DNA of 45,848 nt from Perkinsus olseni (taxonomy: Eukaryota; Perkinsozoa; Perkinsida; Perkinsidae). The notes below the pieces were generated by a model, which did no database searches, was not told the DNA's origin, and saw nothing but the letters and a program-made list of their open reading frames with translations. Made by a program: the position numbers and the translations under genes. The DNA lies in contig JABANP010000430.1 in the NCBI GenBank assembly GCA_013115135.1, positions 1 through 45,848 on the forward strand. The letters run 5' to 3'. Positions 11,701 through 23,889 of the stretch are shown piece after piece (position 1 is the stretch's first letter; each line of letters begins with the position of its first letter).

Positions 11701-14700
11701 AATTTTCCGGAAAATTTTCGGGGAATTCCGGATTTTTTTCCTCATTCTCAGGTCTTGATGACATCGTTACCGTCGTATTGAATCTAGGAGAAGATTCTGA
11801 TGACCGCCATTCGAATTGCATTGCCCTTTTCAAAAACGGCCAGCGAGTTACCGATCCAATTCCCCTCCCAGCGGAGCTCCTGGGCAAGGATATCTTTCCC
11901 ACGATCACCTTCAAGAACGTCCGGGTTGCGGTCAATCTCGGACACTCTGCGGACGGACGGAGACCGGCCGAGCTGGCTGGCCTCACTCAGAGGCTGCCAT
12001 TCAAATGTCGAAGCTTGCAGCAGAGCGCGGCGGAAGATATTTCTGTTTCACCGTATTTTTCGAACCAGCCGAAGGAGCCGGAGGCGTTGATGATAGTTGG
12101 ACTGCCCGATCAAGGCGTGTTCGATTTTGTGGATTATTTTATGAGGAAGAACCCGTATAAGTACACGGAGGTATCGGACAGGACGATGTTTGAATGGTGA
12201 GAAAATTACAATCGGAATTTTTCGCTCATTTTTCGGCTTCTCTTGTAGGGGGTTCGCGTTTTTTTTTCAAAATCGCGCGGATTTTTTGTTGACGAGAAAA
12301 ATTGCGGGAAAATTTCAACAATTTTTGCGATTTTCAGGTTAAAATCATCTTCGCTCCGCCCGCTGCGGCGAGGAACGGAACCGTCGAATGACCGTCCGGA
12401 TTATCTTTTCGGAATTCAGCCCATCGACGAGGGTATCATACGATCGCGCATCAGAGATTTCGCGAACTCGGAACAGGATGGACGATCGATTGTAGTGACG
12501 GGGGATCGAACCTGTGCGGGAAATGTGTTGGAGAGTTTTGAGCAGATACTGGTTGAGATAAAAGGAGGGCTGCTGCAAGAGGAAAGAGCTAAAATTATGT
12601 CGAAATTTTCGGCTCATAAACGTAAGATTTTGTAGATTTTTTTCGCTGAATTTTCTGGAAAATTATGAAATTGTTTACTCCTCATTGGAGTTTTTGGGAT
12701 CGTAAAACGGCTTAGAACAGTGACGATTTTTGTCTTGCGGTGAGCAGTAGTGCTGAACGTGAGATTTTGCGGAATTTTCCCGGTGAAATTTCCATCTTTT
12801 CATCAGAATTTTCGGAATTTTTCCTTCAAAAAAGAAGAAAGCTTTCTTTTTTAGGCATTGCCAGAGTTTGCGTGGGAGAACCCGACGTTGAGTACCAAAA
12901 TTATGTGAAAGACTTGGTGCGGGGTGAAATTGTCACGGCTAAATCGGCAGAGCGGGAGAGGAAAATTGAGGAGTTGAAGAAGGAGTGGAAGGCGAGGATG
13001 GTGGAGAAGGAAAGGCAGAGAAAAGGTAATAATGAAAAATGCGGGTGCTGGGGATCGAACCTGGGTGATGTGAATGAAAAGACGTCGTAATGTTGTTGTT
13101 GAAGTTGAATGAAAAATCTCAGCGGAGGTTGATTCGGCAGAAAAACTTTTCGATATTTTCGAGATTTTTCGAACGTATTGAATGCTTTTGAATGATACCC
13201 TCCGCGGGTATTGAACCTGGGTTTGCCTCTTCTCAGTCAAAGCCGCTGCCCGTGCGGCTGAGAAGGCGCGCAGAGAGGCGGCTGCGGAGGCTCGTCGTAA
13301 GCGGAAGGAGGCGGCGATGAGAGCGGCCGCGGCTAAGAGGGCGGCAGAGGCACGAAAGGGTGATGAGCCGGCGACCGATGAGGCCAGCGAAAATAAAACC
13401 GGTGATGACGTTGTTATGAACGCCCAGGAAGAAGTAGTAGTTTGGGGGATTTGTGGTATGATGAGGCTGAGCGGAAGTATTTTGGTGAGGCTGCGCTCCG
13501 CTTCGACTTCTTGGGGAATCTTTGGACTGCGGCTGAGTATCCTTTTTATTTTCATTTTTTCTGTGAAGCCGGGGCGATGTATTTGCTTCAGAAAGAGTTT
13601 TTTTCCGGAAAGAACAGATTTTCGTCATCGAATGACGATTTTCTCCCGCGGCGAATTCCCAGGGTATGTTCATGCCTCGCGGAATGTCTTTTGTATTTAT
13701 TTTTTTGCAAATATCCGTGGTGAAAAATTTTTCGTGTTCCCCATTGGTGTCTTCCCCAATTTCGTGAAAAATTATTGTTTGGTTTCTTGCACCCAGTAAT
13801 TCGTCGAATTTTCCGCAGGCTGAGAGTGAGGAGGAGCACGTGGAAGAGGTCGAGGAGGAAGAGGAGGCCGACGAGCCCGAGCCGACCCTCCCTGAGGTTG
13901 AAGTCACCGATGATGATTTGAGGAAGGCCATGTAATAGCGGGGAAAAGGGAAATTGGGCTGTTCAATAGACTGTCTCTGTTGAATTTTGGGAGCGCCCCC
14001 GGGATTGAGCTTACCGTGTATTAGTGGTTTTGAAACTCAGGAGGGGCAGTCCATTGAAAACTTCGTTTGAATCGCTGAAATTTCTCCGAAAACTTTCTGG
14101 AAAGTTTTACGTTTGTTTCAGGACGGGTGGTTACTTCCGCCGCCAAAGGCTACACGATATCAGCCCGGGCAGTTTATCGGCGGGGTATCTTAGCTTCACT
14201 CTGCCAAACGCAGAAGATTCTTTCGAGGATGGTCGAAAGGTATTTGACGAAGTTGTTTATGAGTGGGAAAAGAAGGAAGACGCTGAAAAGTAGGAGGAAA
14301 TTTTTTACCGTTTTTTCTGGATTTTTTTCCTGTGTTAGTAAACTGGCAACATGGATACGGAATCGTAAGGTGCTCGAAAAGGTGCCGTCGATTACCAAGC
14401 CGAGCGAATGGTTTGAAGTTCAAAAGAACGCCTGGTCGGAAACCAAGCTGGAGTGGAGGAAAAAGCATAGGTAGTGGGGAATCTATTCCGATTTTGGGAC
14501 GTTTTTACGCAGGCTGGGCTTGGGTTTATCGGTGTCTATCATAGGCGTTTTGGTAGAAAACTTGCCGTGGCAATATATCACCGCCTTCTGAGGGGTGTTC
14601 GTGCTGGGGGTCGAACCTGTGCGGGTTTGGTGATGTTAGGACGTACCTGCAAGCCGTGGCGATGAGGGAGGCGGCCGCAAAGAAGGCGGAGTCTGAGAAG

Positions 14701-16385
14701 GCTGCTAAGGAAGGGCAGGAGGTGAAAGCCGAGGCCTCAGCTGAGCCGAACGGTAGTACAACGGGGGATAGAACCGGGGACCTTTGCATTACCCTGAGTC
14801 GGAATAGTATTGCGGCTGAGCGTCGGGATATCTTTTACAATTTCGTGGCGCGCGAAATGCTCGGACTCGAATCATCGTAGTCTCTGATGAGTCCGGTGTC
14901 GGAATCTCGCTTCAACCACAGATACTCCCCAAGCAGAGTCCCCTGCGGCGGACGCTGCCGCTGAGTCACCAGCGTATATCGACCCTGATGATGCTGACGT
15001 GTGGGCGGTGGAGGATATCAACGACTTGGACGGGAAGGGCACTCCGTTATACGGCAAATTTAAGGCTGAGGATTGGCAGCTGTTGAATCTGCGTTATGAT
15101 CTGCACTTACTGTGCCACGCCTTCTTCCGGGACGCGACGGCTGAGGATCCCGATATTAAGGGGATTCATAGAAGCCTTCTGCAGCACTATTATCAGACAT
15201 ATTTTGCCCAGGGACCGCCGCTGTTACCGTCGTTGTATGGCGGGAAGAGCGTGGATGAACTTTTGGATACTTTTGTGGTTGACACGATCACTGTGGGAGA
15301 CGATGGGGTGCTGAGGACTGTGCATGATATTGATACGCCCCAGTCGACGTTCGTGAGGTTGGTGGAGGCTGCTAGGAGGGAGAGGGAGAAGAGGATCGAA
15401 GCTGGGGACGAGAGTGCGAGAATTAGAATTGCTCAGCCCGTCACTGCGCCACGAAATTCGGGTGGTGGAAAGGGCCCTACGGTGAGAGATAACAGGAGCA
15501 GTGGTCATCGAGGAGGGAAGGGAGGAGTCGGACACCCGACGGGGAAGTATGGGCAACAGCAGCATCACAATAGATGTAGTGCTGGCGGGAAGTCTGTTGG
15601 GATTAGTCAGTTAGTACTCTTCCATCGGGGCGATTGATTTTTCGAGATGATGGCTTTCCAATGGATTTTTTCGGGTTTCTCAGCTCTCGGAAAAATGTGG
15701 TCGTCCAGCCCCTCACGACTAAAATGATTCTTCGGGAGTGAAATTGTATTTCTTGTCAACTTTGATGAAGTTTACAAAGTTGCTTTATATCAGCTGCGCG
15801 CAGCTGTGTGATAGTGATGAGACTTCGGTGGACAAAGAAGCCCGGGTCGTTCTGATTATCGTTTGTTAGATCCTCGTTCGCTGCCGTCGTCGCCTGGCCC
15901 CCGCGGAGGGTATCAGGGAGCTCGACTGCCCCCAGGAGTGTATCATTATCAGCACTCATCACCGGCAGCCGGCCATCAGTAGTGGAGGGGGTATCTTAGG
16001 TTGAACATTGTCGGATAACCGTAGGTATGGCTCGAGATATGCCAATACAGCACCGGCTCAATCTGGATACTATGGAGGACAACAACAATATAATGCGGGG
16101 TAGGAGGGGCGCGGGTTCGATCCCTGCCGGCTACACTTTTTACCGTTCTCAACTCATTTTCAATTAGCCCTGTTTTTGAAATATCTCTCCTTTCCTAGGT
16201 ACAAGCGTGGGTATGAGTCTGCTGGTGTCTACGAGTATGAAGCTGGGAAACGCCAGAAGGGTGAGGTTGAAATTTTCGGAAATTGCAGAAAATTTGAATT
16301 GTTAGGATTTTCAGGTGGTGGACCGCCGCCGGGCCAGTATTACCAGGCATCCCATCAATATGGCGGCCAATATTATCGGCAATAA
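5735..16385 (+). CDS. hnRNP U-like SPRY/P-loop RNA-binding protein
   Basis: Nuclear RNA-binding scaffold by family. Exons: 5735-5884, 6387-6491, 6535-6750, probably 8969-9016, then 11133-11275, 11641-11697, 11752-12196, 12338-12491, 12546-12621, 12855-13025, 13237-13433, 13819-13931, 14122-14289, 14339-14470, 14640-14752, 14937-15575, 15870-15978, 16025-16099, 16199-16260 and 16315-16385 (TAA). From 11133 on every junction keeps phase; total about 1080 aa. Order: basic/acidic N-terminus; SPRY (LDTYFGFGG, GARSNIGVKGG, LRVGFST, LFKNGQRV, FPTITFKNVRVAVNLG); P-loop-like domain MIVGLPDQG, lacking the GKT lysine and so probably not an ATPase; charged coiled coil; acidic tract 13819-13931; FTLPNAEDSFEDG, as in hnRNP U; conserved 14937 domain; GG/QY-rich tail ending GGQYYRQ. 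The 8969 to 11133 join is off phase and may miss an exon. Confidence 0.85.
7972..8008. repeat. Overlapping perfect palindromes
   Basis: Two inverted repeats overlap: CCTCCCAAT with its complement at 7972-7990, then GGGAGGAGGCTA with its exact complement after a one-base centre at 7984-8008. They can form alternative hairpins and lie in a long intron. Confidence 0.8.
9066..9083 (+). repeat. Dispersed motif ATTTCGTGGCGCGCGA
   Basis: A 13-16-base motif found in either orientation near 352, 1948, 2611, 3084, 9066, 14839, 15446, 20075, 20311 (one mismatch), 21559, 24881, 30980 and 34417, with weaker forms near 3950 and 16670. Many lie in introns, several just upstream of the acceptor pyrimidine tract (3084, 30980). 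Others lie in coding exons, where they encode for example EEFRGARR at 21559. At 1930-1960 the motif abuts GCGGAGCGA. Confidence 0.75.
12492..12545 (+). other. 54-base stopless intron with tRNA T-arm-like core
   Basis: The frame stays open across this piece, but removing it (GTAGTG...GAGCAG) joins DGRSI to LVEIKGGLLQEER, which fits the hnRNP U-like family better than the read-through. It contains GGGGATCGAACCTGTGCGGG, nearly the same core as in the introns at 13026-13236 and 14471-14639. Confidence 0.6.
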
Positions 16386-17078
16386 CTCTTACGTTGATTC
16401 TTATGGTAGACGATAAGTAGACAGCATTACAGTGTAATGGATGTTGAGTTTAGTCTCACCTGGGAGAGCTGGTGCCTCATTATTGTCCAGCTTGGGTGGA
16501 GCCTCGATACCACAGATTTTTGCCGCGTTTGGTAGTTGAGATGGTCGCATTTCCGCTGGTTCAGGTAGCTGCTCGGGCGAAGAAAGGCATTCGAGAGGAG
16601 TTGAGGACATCAATCTAACTCTGGGCGGCATTTTTTCAAACGTAATTTCATTGCGAAGGACGAAATTTTTGTGGCGTGAGGCGATCTCGTAGCATGCTCA
16701 GAGTCGGATACCCTCGGCTGCTCGGCGATTTCATACCGAAACCGTATTGCAGCACGAAGTATTGCATGAGTATTCTGTTCTGCAGTTATTCCGGTGTCAA
16801 GTGTTACTAGTGTTGGAGACTTACACAACCAACCGTTGTCAGCTGCTCTATGATTCCCTTTCTAGCCAGCCTCCAGCTCCAGCCTACTGGGCCGCGCCTA
16901 GCTTCGTTGTTGAGTCTTATGATTCATCAGTCCTGATGTGACTTTCATCGGTGGCAGTTTTCGCCCGGCCTGGATTTCGGAGTCCTTAGTAGATCTCCGA
17001 TCGGTCTCTTACCTCTATCTTCCGGACACTGAAGAAGACGGGCTAGCCCGGGGTCTGACGAAACCGGAATATTTCCAG

Positions 17079-17216
17079 CCTTGGGAGCATAGCCTACGAC
17101 ATCGCCCAGCTACACCCGGAGACACGCGTCTGTGCCGACGTAGTACGCTCTATCATCGGATCTGTCTACGCACATATGGGCTGGTCTCCGGCGTGTGAAA
17201 TGTCGGCCCTCCTCGG
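17079..17216 (+). CDS. Candidate exon of an unknown helical protein
   Basis: Flanked by ATATTTCCAG and GTGAACACC, open in one frame and free of stops. The product is rich in Ala, Val and Leu with helix-like spacing, resembling in style the helical-repeat gene at 20065. Neighbouring exons could not be joined in phase, so the gene is not defined. It could be part of the same transcription unit as 20065-21824. Confidence 0.35.
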
Positions 17217-17685
17217 GTGAACACCAGGATTCCCTATGCAGGAAGCCGTTGCCTTGGTGATGAACTGGACGTCGCTCGGACGAGCGACAGCATTTTCAGA
17301 CTTATAGGCTTAGTGGTTCGTTGCGCTAGGGGAATCCCCCTAAGGGGCTGTCAGATGTGAACTTTTTGTGGACTGTGATAGCATACCGTACCACTGCCGA
17401 TATGATAAAGACATGTTCACCGACTACGAGAAGCCTTTTGAGTGAGGTACGCTTCTGAAAGGCTGCCGTGGTAGAGCCCGATATCTGGAGCAAACTCGAC
17501 CCCGTGTTCAGGCTATTCATACTCGGAGGCACCACTGTCTTCCGCACGTCTTGCAATAATTACTTGGATGTTATCTGGTGGCGTACAAAAAGTCAGTTGA
17601 CTTGACCGGTTTTTTTCTGATTGATTTCGGATCTTTGCAACTTGCAAATTGCAAGCCTTAACTCGGGCACGAGTTGCTAGACTCT

Positions 17686-17710
17686 AGCCCCTCTAGCAGC
17701 TAGAGGGGCT
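17686..17710. repeat. Perfect palindrome, 12-bp arms, one-base centre
   Basis: AGCCCCTCTAGC, then A, then the exact complement. The same one-base-centre design recurs elsewhere in the window. Confidence 0.85.
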
Positions 17711-18959
17711 CCGTGGATACTTGCTCGCTTGTGAGATTCTGACAGTGAGAAGGCACTTGATACCAGGAAGTCCTGACTGAACCTTCTCCTCTATGTTTTT
17801 GGAAAGTTCCTCTCACGAGCTTGTGCTAAGCACAATGTTCTTTACGCAGCTTGTGTATTCTTGTGTTCTCCACGCTCGATTGAGAAGGGTTGAATCAAAG
17901 CGCTCATGCTCATTCAACCTCCTGGGAATCTTCGAGACATTCTGGGTCCCGCCGACCAATTAGCGGAAATAATCGATTGGGAAAGTCGACTATGATGCAA
18001 CGTTTCCTGTTCTCCTATTGCAGGTATCTCCGGCGCGCAACGAGTCGTATAGCTCACTCTTCCTGGAAGAGCCTCCCAACGACGTGGTGGATCGCCCGTG
18101 CTCGTATGAGCAGGTCTAGCCAAGATGTGGTATTGGAAAAGCAAAGACCCTTGCTTTAGAGTTCAAGATCGGCGCGAGGGTGATGGAGGAATTGCAAGTG
18201 GGCAGGGGCAGGCTGATAATTGATGGTTATGATGATGGCTATGATGATGATGGTGTTCGTGATCATGATGATGTTACGGCGTGTGCCTGCATTCCTCGTT
18301 ACTAAGTAGGTCTAAGAGTCGTGGTTACGTTACCTGGTTTACTTCATTCGATTGTTAGTTGTATCCTTATAGTGTCCTTATTATAAGGACTTTTATAGTG
18401 GATATACCGATGCCGGAGCAGAAGAGATTGAATGCCGCCCGATTTGGTATGATACCACGGGTATCGCCGCGATACTATCGCGTTTCTTACACTGTTCTTG
18501 ATGGGTACTTTTGGGTGACTGTTGAGTTCAGTTTTACAGAGAGAGTTCACGTCAAGATAGAGCATGAGCATCAAGCGCTCCGAGCGCTGCGCCCGGGATA
18601 GTGTTTCTTCCGAATGCGAGAATCTAGCTTTCATAATGTTTGCGGCAGATGTTCCTTTTGTTCGGAATAATGGTCGCCTCCCGAGCTGCCTCCACCAAGC
18701 TGGCAACGTCTACCCCAGTAAGGGTCGGTATGCGGCTGGACACGAGAAGAGTTGTGGCGATTGATTGAGCACAACACGACACTCTTCAACCCGTAATTTC
18801 GCGGCGAAATGACGAAGTAGACCGTGACTTCAGGTACAAACTTCCACACGTGTTGGCGGCATTACGGAGATTCTACGCTCCTGGCGACCCCTCAGTGGGA
18901 ATCGGAACAGCTCAAGCTGTAGGTTAGGAGAGAAACAATGATTGTTTCTATTGTTTCTT

Positions 18960-19017
18960 GTAGTATGTTCAATAAAACCCGGTTGTTTAACAATCTGGGT
19001 TTTACCGAACATACTAC
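18960..19017. repeat. 58-base hairpin, possible miniature inverted-repeat element
   Basis: Outer arms GTAGTATGTTC and GAACATACTAC are perfect complements. Inner segments around AAACCC/GGGTTT also pair with few mismatches, and the centre TTGTTTAACAA is itself a palindrome. No flanking target duplication is evident. Confidence 0.7.
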
Positions 19018-20064
19018 TATTCACCCCCCCTGAGATATCCAAGTCGGATATGGTTCTACCGTGCCACAAAACTGCAACAAAAAATCATTTCTCCAGAAAA
19101 TCAAGAAACTTCAACAGTAGGTATTATTATAATACCATTATACCTGAAAAAACGCTTGCGCAGGCTTTACACCAAAAGGTTTTGTCGGCATTCATTGTCG
19201 TTCAACGGCTATAGATGGGCAACCTCGATCATCGTTCCTTAATCAATGATAGAGCCCGCCAGAGGCCTTCTCGGATATTTACGGCTGTCAGAGGCCGTGA
19301 GATAGGGAATGTACTACCGAGTGAGTTCTTGGTCACCCCGCGACCATTTGCGGTCCAGCATTCGGTGACGATGGTTCTCCATTCATTACCGGTTATCGAG
19401 CGCTGCGACTACAAGAACTACGAGGTGATTCTCACAAAACTATCGCTGGCCAGCGCGCTCTGCGTCAAGTCGGTCGTGTGGCTGTCAATCCCGGGCCCTC
19501 TGTGGGAGTTCATCATCACGGGCAAATTAGACCCCACTGCGTCATGTGCCGCTGCAGTTTGACGAGTGACTCGTCACGAGTCCACCGGCGCGATAACGAA
19601 GAAATTCGTCTCTGGTTACTTAGTGTTTCCGATGTGGATAGACTGGGGATCCTCTCCTCTTGTCACACCCACGAGGACGTAGATATGAGATACGCGCAGT
19701 ATGGAAGGCTCTACGACCACGATGAGTTTGTTGGCCCCTCTGGGATTTGTGAATAAGCAGAAAAATGCTTCTCGTTCAACAGCAGGACAGGTCAAAATAT
19801 GAGTAGGCTCACCAAGTACCGAGGGCGAGGCGAGCTAGGAAGAAGTGTTGACGGAAATGTTGCGAAGGAACCCGTTCCGCAGTGTACGTCATGAGAAGTG
19901 CACTCATATCGTATGTTGTGTTCTGGGGTGGCCTCCGTTCGATCTATCCTTTGATATTGCACGCGGGAAATTTTCCGGCGGAAAAACGGGAAATTTGCTG
20001 ATTCGTGTACTTCTTTGTGTACTCGCTGTGCATGGTTCCCCATCCTGCGTCGGCGGTCCTTCAG

Positions 20065-21824
20065 GTACTTTCAACGCGCCACGAAATGCATGTCTCGCTT
20101 TGTCAATGTCATGGATATGCGCTCACCCGAGCTCGCTCAGGCCGTGGTGAGACTTGGGAGAGTAGAGGTGCGTCATGCCGTTTCTTCAGGATTTGTGCCG
20201 GAAAGTTGGTACGGCCGAGTCGAGAGATCTTGGGGAGACGATTATCAATACGATCATCACGACCATGCCTGCTATGACGCTGGACAAAGCCTCCCGGTAT
20301 ATGTACGCCTTCGCGCGCCATGAAATTGTCGACGTCCGGTTTTGGGTCGAAGCGTCAAGTTACGTTCGGAACTGCGGAATGGTACCGAGGGACTCCAACG
20401 ACCTCACTACACTGGCGTACTCTTTTCGGAAGGCCTGCGTGGCTCACGACCCGATCTACGACTATTTGGCTGAGCTGGCGACGGAGCAGCTGGTTGCTGG
20501 CTTGAATCCTGTGCAAACTCATACTTGCTTGGCGACGTTCACGAGGGTCGAGTTGAAAGATACGACGGTAGTCCAGAAATTGGTTGACCATTTTACGGAG
20601 CTGGTGGAGCGAGCCGAAGAGTTGCAGCCGTCTGCGATGGCGAGCGGGTTAAAGAGATCTCCGATGCTGGTGTGTGCGGAAGATATTCTTTCGGCTGCGG
20701 TGTCGATTGCTCGAGTACCGGACATGATCGATTCGTCTAAGATGATGAAGGCATCGATCAACTTGGCGTGGAGAGATTTGACTGTACTCAGCAGCGACGA
20801 GATTGTATCCTTTCTGTGGTGCTTGCGGCAAGTACAAGCTGAGGAAACGGAGGAGTTTTTTAAAGCGGCGGTGCAAGATCTACTGAAGACTCAGCCGTCA
20901 GACGGAGAGAAGGAGAATTTGAGCGCCGTCAAATTAATATGGTTGTGCGAAGCCTCGGAAATCTGGGCGACTCCCGAGGAAGTTTCCCGGTTGATTGTTC
21001 GGTTGCGGAAGTTGCTGCCCCAGGTAGATTCCTGTGGGCTGATGGCCCGTCTTGTAGCCTCGGTAACGAAACTGAACTCCTCTGTCTGGGCTGAGAATGG
21101 CCCGTTTAATGATATGATTCTCTCGAGGAGCTTGGACTTGGTCGCGGAGGCCCAAGGGCCGACGGTTTTGACTGACATATGCAATCTACTGTCACTGCTA
21201 GTTGACATTCGTCCGGAGCAAGCGAACGAGCTGGCGTTGAAGGCGCTGGCGGGGCGCTCGCAGACGGAGCGAACTACTGCGATGAGAGTGCTGGGGATAC
21301 CAGAGCCGGAGGGGGTGGACGAAGTGGCGCAGACTGAGGAGGTGGAGGAAATTGTCGCGGAGGTTGAGCCAACGCCGGTGGCGGAAGATATGAAACGGGA
21401 AGACTTCGATGAGATTTACACGAGGTTGGCCGCGGCCCTGGCGAGCTCGGAAGATTCTCGAATTTCGGAAGTGGTGGATCGGCTTGCGGAGGTCGTAGTT
21501 GATGGAACGCTAACGGCGGTGCAGTTGGTGTCGATCACGGAGTTGTTGGTTGGTGAGGAATTTCGTGGCGCGCGACGGTTGAGCGGAGTGTTGTATCTAT
21601 TTGAGAAGATCGGGGAGGCGGCAGTGACGAGGCTGGGTTCGATGTCGACTGAGTTGGCGGTTCAAATGATGGCCAACTTCGCACTTTCTGGTGTGCCATA
21701 TGTTTATCTCTTCGAGAACATAGTTAAGGATAGAGCGGCTACTATGTCCCCAATACAGGTGAGTATCTTTTATTCCGCATTGCTCGAGCTTCGAGCTCTT
21801 CGTGCGTTCCGTAAGCGCGTGTAG
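20065..21824 (+). CDS. Helical-repeat protein, RAP/FASTK-like, probably organellar
   Basis: Exon 20065-20146, a 43-base intron (20147-20189, GTGAGA...TTCAG) and exon 20190-21824 join in phase, giving ...PELAQAV|DLCRKVGTAES.... The product has about 570 residues of tandem amphipathic helices with Leu/Ala-rich pairs and no Cys/His cluster, as in the helical parts of alveolate RAP and heptatricopeptide proteins acting on mitochondrial RNA. An acidic stretch (VEEIVAEVEP) interrupts the repeats. A possible earlier exon begins at 19857 with ATG and a basic, presequence-like MLRRNPFRS. The 3' end is uncertain: GTGAGT at 21759 could splice to CTCCAG at 21850, giving a slightly different C-terminus. 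The gene may continue to the RAP-like exons at 24697, but I could not connect them. The family call rests on style, not on a diagnostic motif. Confidence 0.55.
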
Positions 21825-22882
21825 AGGCGAATGAAAACTGTAATGCTCCAGTGCCTCGACGTGTTGCGCGAGGCGCAAATTGGCTGGTCGCTCAGCTCAT
21901 AGGAATCTTGTTGATTTAAACGAGCTTGTTGGGCCCTCCTTCCCACTCGAGCTGTCAGGCTATTCGAACACTCGAAGCCTGCGCGTCGCTGCGGATAAGG
22001 ATACCCAAAGAGATGGCTTTGTTAGTGCGGCAGTGTCTCGACGGGCCAAACGCCTTGGTACGATTATCGAGCAGTCACGCAGTGAGGTGATCGTCACTTG
22101 CACTCTTGCATTTCCTCAACGCCAGAATTCTGCAGGTTATTGACTTGTACTTCGGCGTTACGACTGGCTCCGTCGAGCGATCGGCAAGGAGGCGATTTCG
22201 TGTCGAGGATTCTGGACAGGTAGGGCTTTCGAGTGTTTCTGGACTGTCCGAATCTGGAGCCTGGCTTCATGATGTGATTTTGTCTATTATTTGCATGAGT
22301 TCGTATTTCGACTTGAGATGTGGGAATGCTAGGGAGTATGATAGTTGCTGGTGCATAGAAATATACGAAGATTGCCGTTTATTGTTCGAAGATTCGCGAA
22401 GTGAATGGACAGTGCACTCCCTCTCAGAGTGATGGAAGCCGAGTTGTCGCCAATTCCGGTGCAGGCAACAGTGAAGCTGATGAACAGCTGCTTCCTGCAG
22501 GCCTATACACCATCCGATCGGTGAGGCCGACACTTGCCAGAGGATGGGATCATATTAGGCACAGCGTTCACGTCGTGAATTTCGCGGGGAAATCTGAAAG
22601 TCTCCCTGCGTACCTCCTGATTGATGGTTCTGCATGAATGTGTTATGAACTAATATTTTCACTATGAAGGAATTTTAGAAGGAAACTGGAGGACTTGGCT
22701 TCCTCGGAGCAGACTGCGTATCTTCTACGGTGAGAAATATGATCGTTTTTTCAATACTTTCGAACGGATTTTCTTCTTTATTACCACTTAGGAGTTCCTC
22801 ACTGAGACTACTGTAGACTGAGTAGTCTACTGTAGACTACTCCGCTAGATCTGTACCTTGAACTAGTGTTATTTTTGCTCAG

Positions 22883-23014
22883 TCATTTGGTGTTCCTGTT
22901 CGATCGCCTACAGAAGAGCCTCCCTTTGGCTGAGGGTTCCAATCTACGAGAAGCGAAGTACGCCGTGGCGCGGTATATGATGTACGTATTCGCCCATCCG
23001 GATACGCATTGCAG
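22883..23014 (+). CDS. Candidate exon, unknown helical protein
   Basis: Acceptor TTTTTGCTCAG, donor GCAG|GTTAGT, open throughout; product RLQKSLPLAEG...KYAVARYMMYVFAHPDTH. The second copy is at 32363-32496 with a two-base difference near the donor. It could belong to the gene that begins at 20065. No domain recognised. Confidence 0.35.
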
Positions 23015-23889
23015 GTTAGTAGGAGGAGATCAATCGTCTCGGAAAAAAATCTCACCTATGTTGGATGGCCTTCTCTGCGATAAGGTCTGTGATCGCGAGA
23101 GGTTTTCGCGCAGGACTTCGGCGTTGCCTGTCGGACTCGGGAGGTGTGGCAACCAGCGGCGCACATGCTTCGAGAGCTTCCGATTCTCAGCCGTTCGTGA
23201 ACCTCACGGTCTCCCTCCCGGGATCGAATCTCTGGATCTCAATGAGTAAATGAGTTGAAAAAATCACAATAGATCGACAAAGTCATGGGCAGTCGAGATC
23301 TTCAATCAGTGGGCAGTATTTACCTCTGATGGATAGCAACCTGCAAAAGCTAGATCATCGATATTCTTGGGCTTGGGTCCTCGTCGGAGACTGCGCGGAC
23401 CAGCGGCTCAGCTCGCCTTGGCCGAGCTGGAATTTCTAGCCTAGGAATCGACCGTATTCCGGAGGACGACATTGCCGTAACGCGTGCCAACGCGTGCCGA
23501 CCACTAAATTAGTGGTCGATTCTCCGTACCTGCTCGGGTCCTTGTTACGCGGTAATGGTTACGGTATGCCCGCTTGAACTGGCTTCAAGCCTTGAAGCTA
23601 GGGATAGAGGTCATTGTGAGATGCCGTTTCTCGTGCAAAGATACTCTCTGCATTGTATCATACCGGAACTTTCGTAATGAGGTGTGGTCGCAGCCTACGA
23701 ACATCGTAAGAAAGTGTCGTCGTTGAGGAGTATAACATGTCGGAGGCGTCAACTGATTGAAAGTTGAGCCTATCTCAAAATCTCTGTCTGGCTGGCGTGG
23801 TGGCGGTCACGATACTAGTATGGAGCTCCTTCGGTTCGTTTAGTGCCTGGACTAGCTGTGGAGTGTGGGCCAGCTGGACTACGAAGCTG

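Larger units (their letters stand above)
16386..20064. other. Unassigned interval between hnRNP U-like and helical-repeat genes
   Basis: No complete gene recognised. A minus-strand frame with ATG (16401-16631) has ordinary composition but no known domain. A plus-strand candidate exon at 17079-17216 has acceptor TTTCCAG, donor GTGAAC and a helix-like product (SIAYDIAQLHPETRVC...). Other open pieces lie near 17906-18110 and 19215-19756. Structured repeats include a 12-bp-arm palindrome at 17686-17710, a palindrome near 18375, and the long hairpin at 18960-19017. Confidence 0.45.

Noticed and set aside
13442..13723. Possible extra exon WGDLWYDEAERKYFGEA
   Set aside because: Open for 90 codons but unnecessary for phase (13433 joins 13819 in phase 0), and it contains the GCTCCGCTTCG intron module.
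12851..13931. Long minus-strand open frames opposite the coiled-coil exons
   Set aside because: Mirror of Ala/Arg/Glu-rich plus-strand exons whose phases and splice sites agree.
16105..16132. tRNA gene ending in CGGCTACA with a T-run
   Set aside because: T-arm and 3' strand are present but no complementary 5' strand or D-arm; the upstream bases are a coding exon.
18220..18270. GATGATG-rich stretch as a CRISPR-like or satellite array
   Set aside because: Short low-complexity run without regular spacers.
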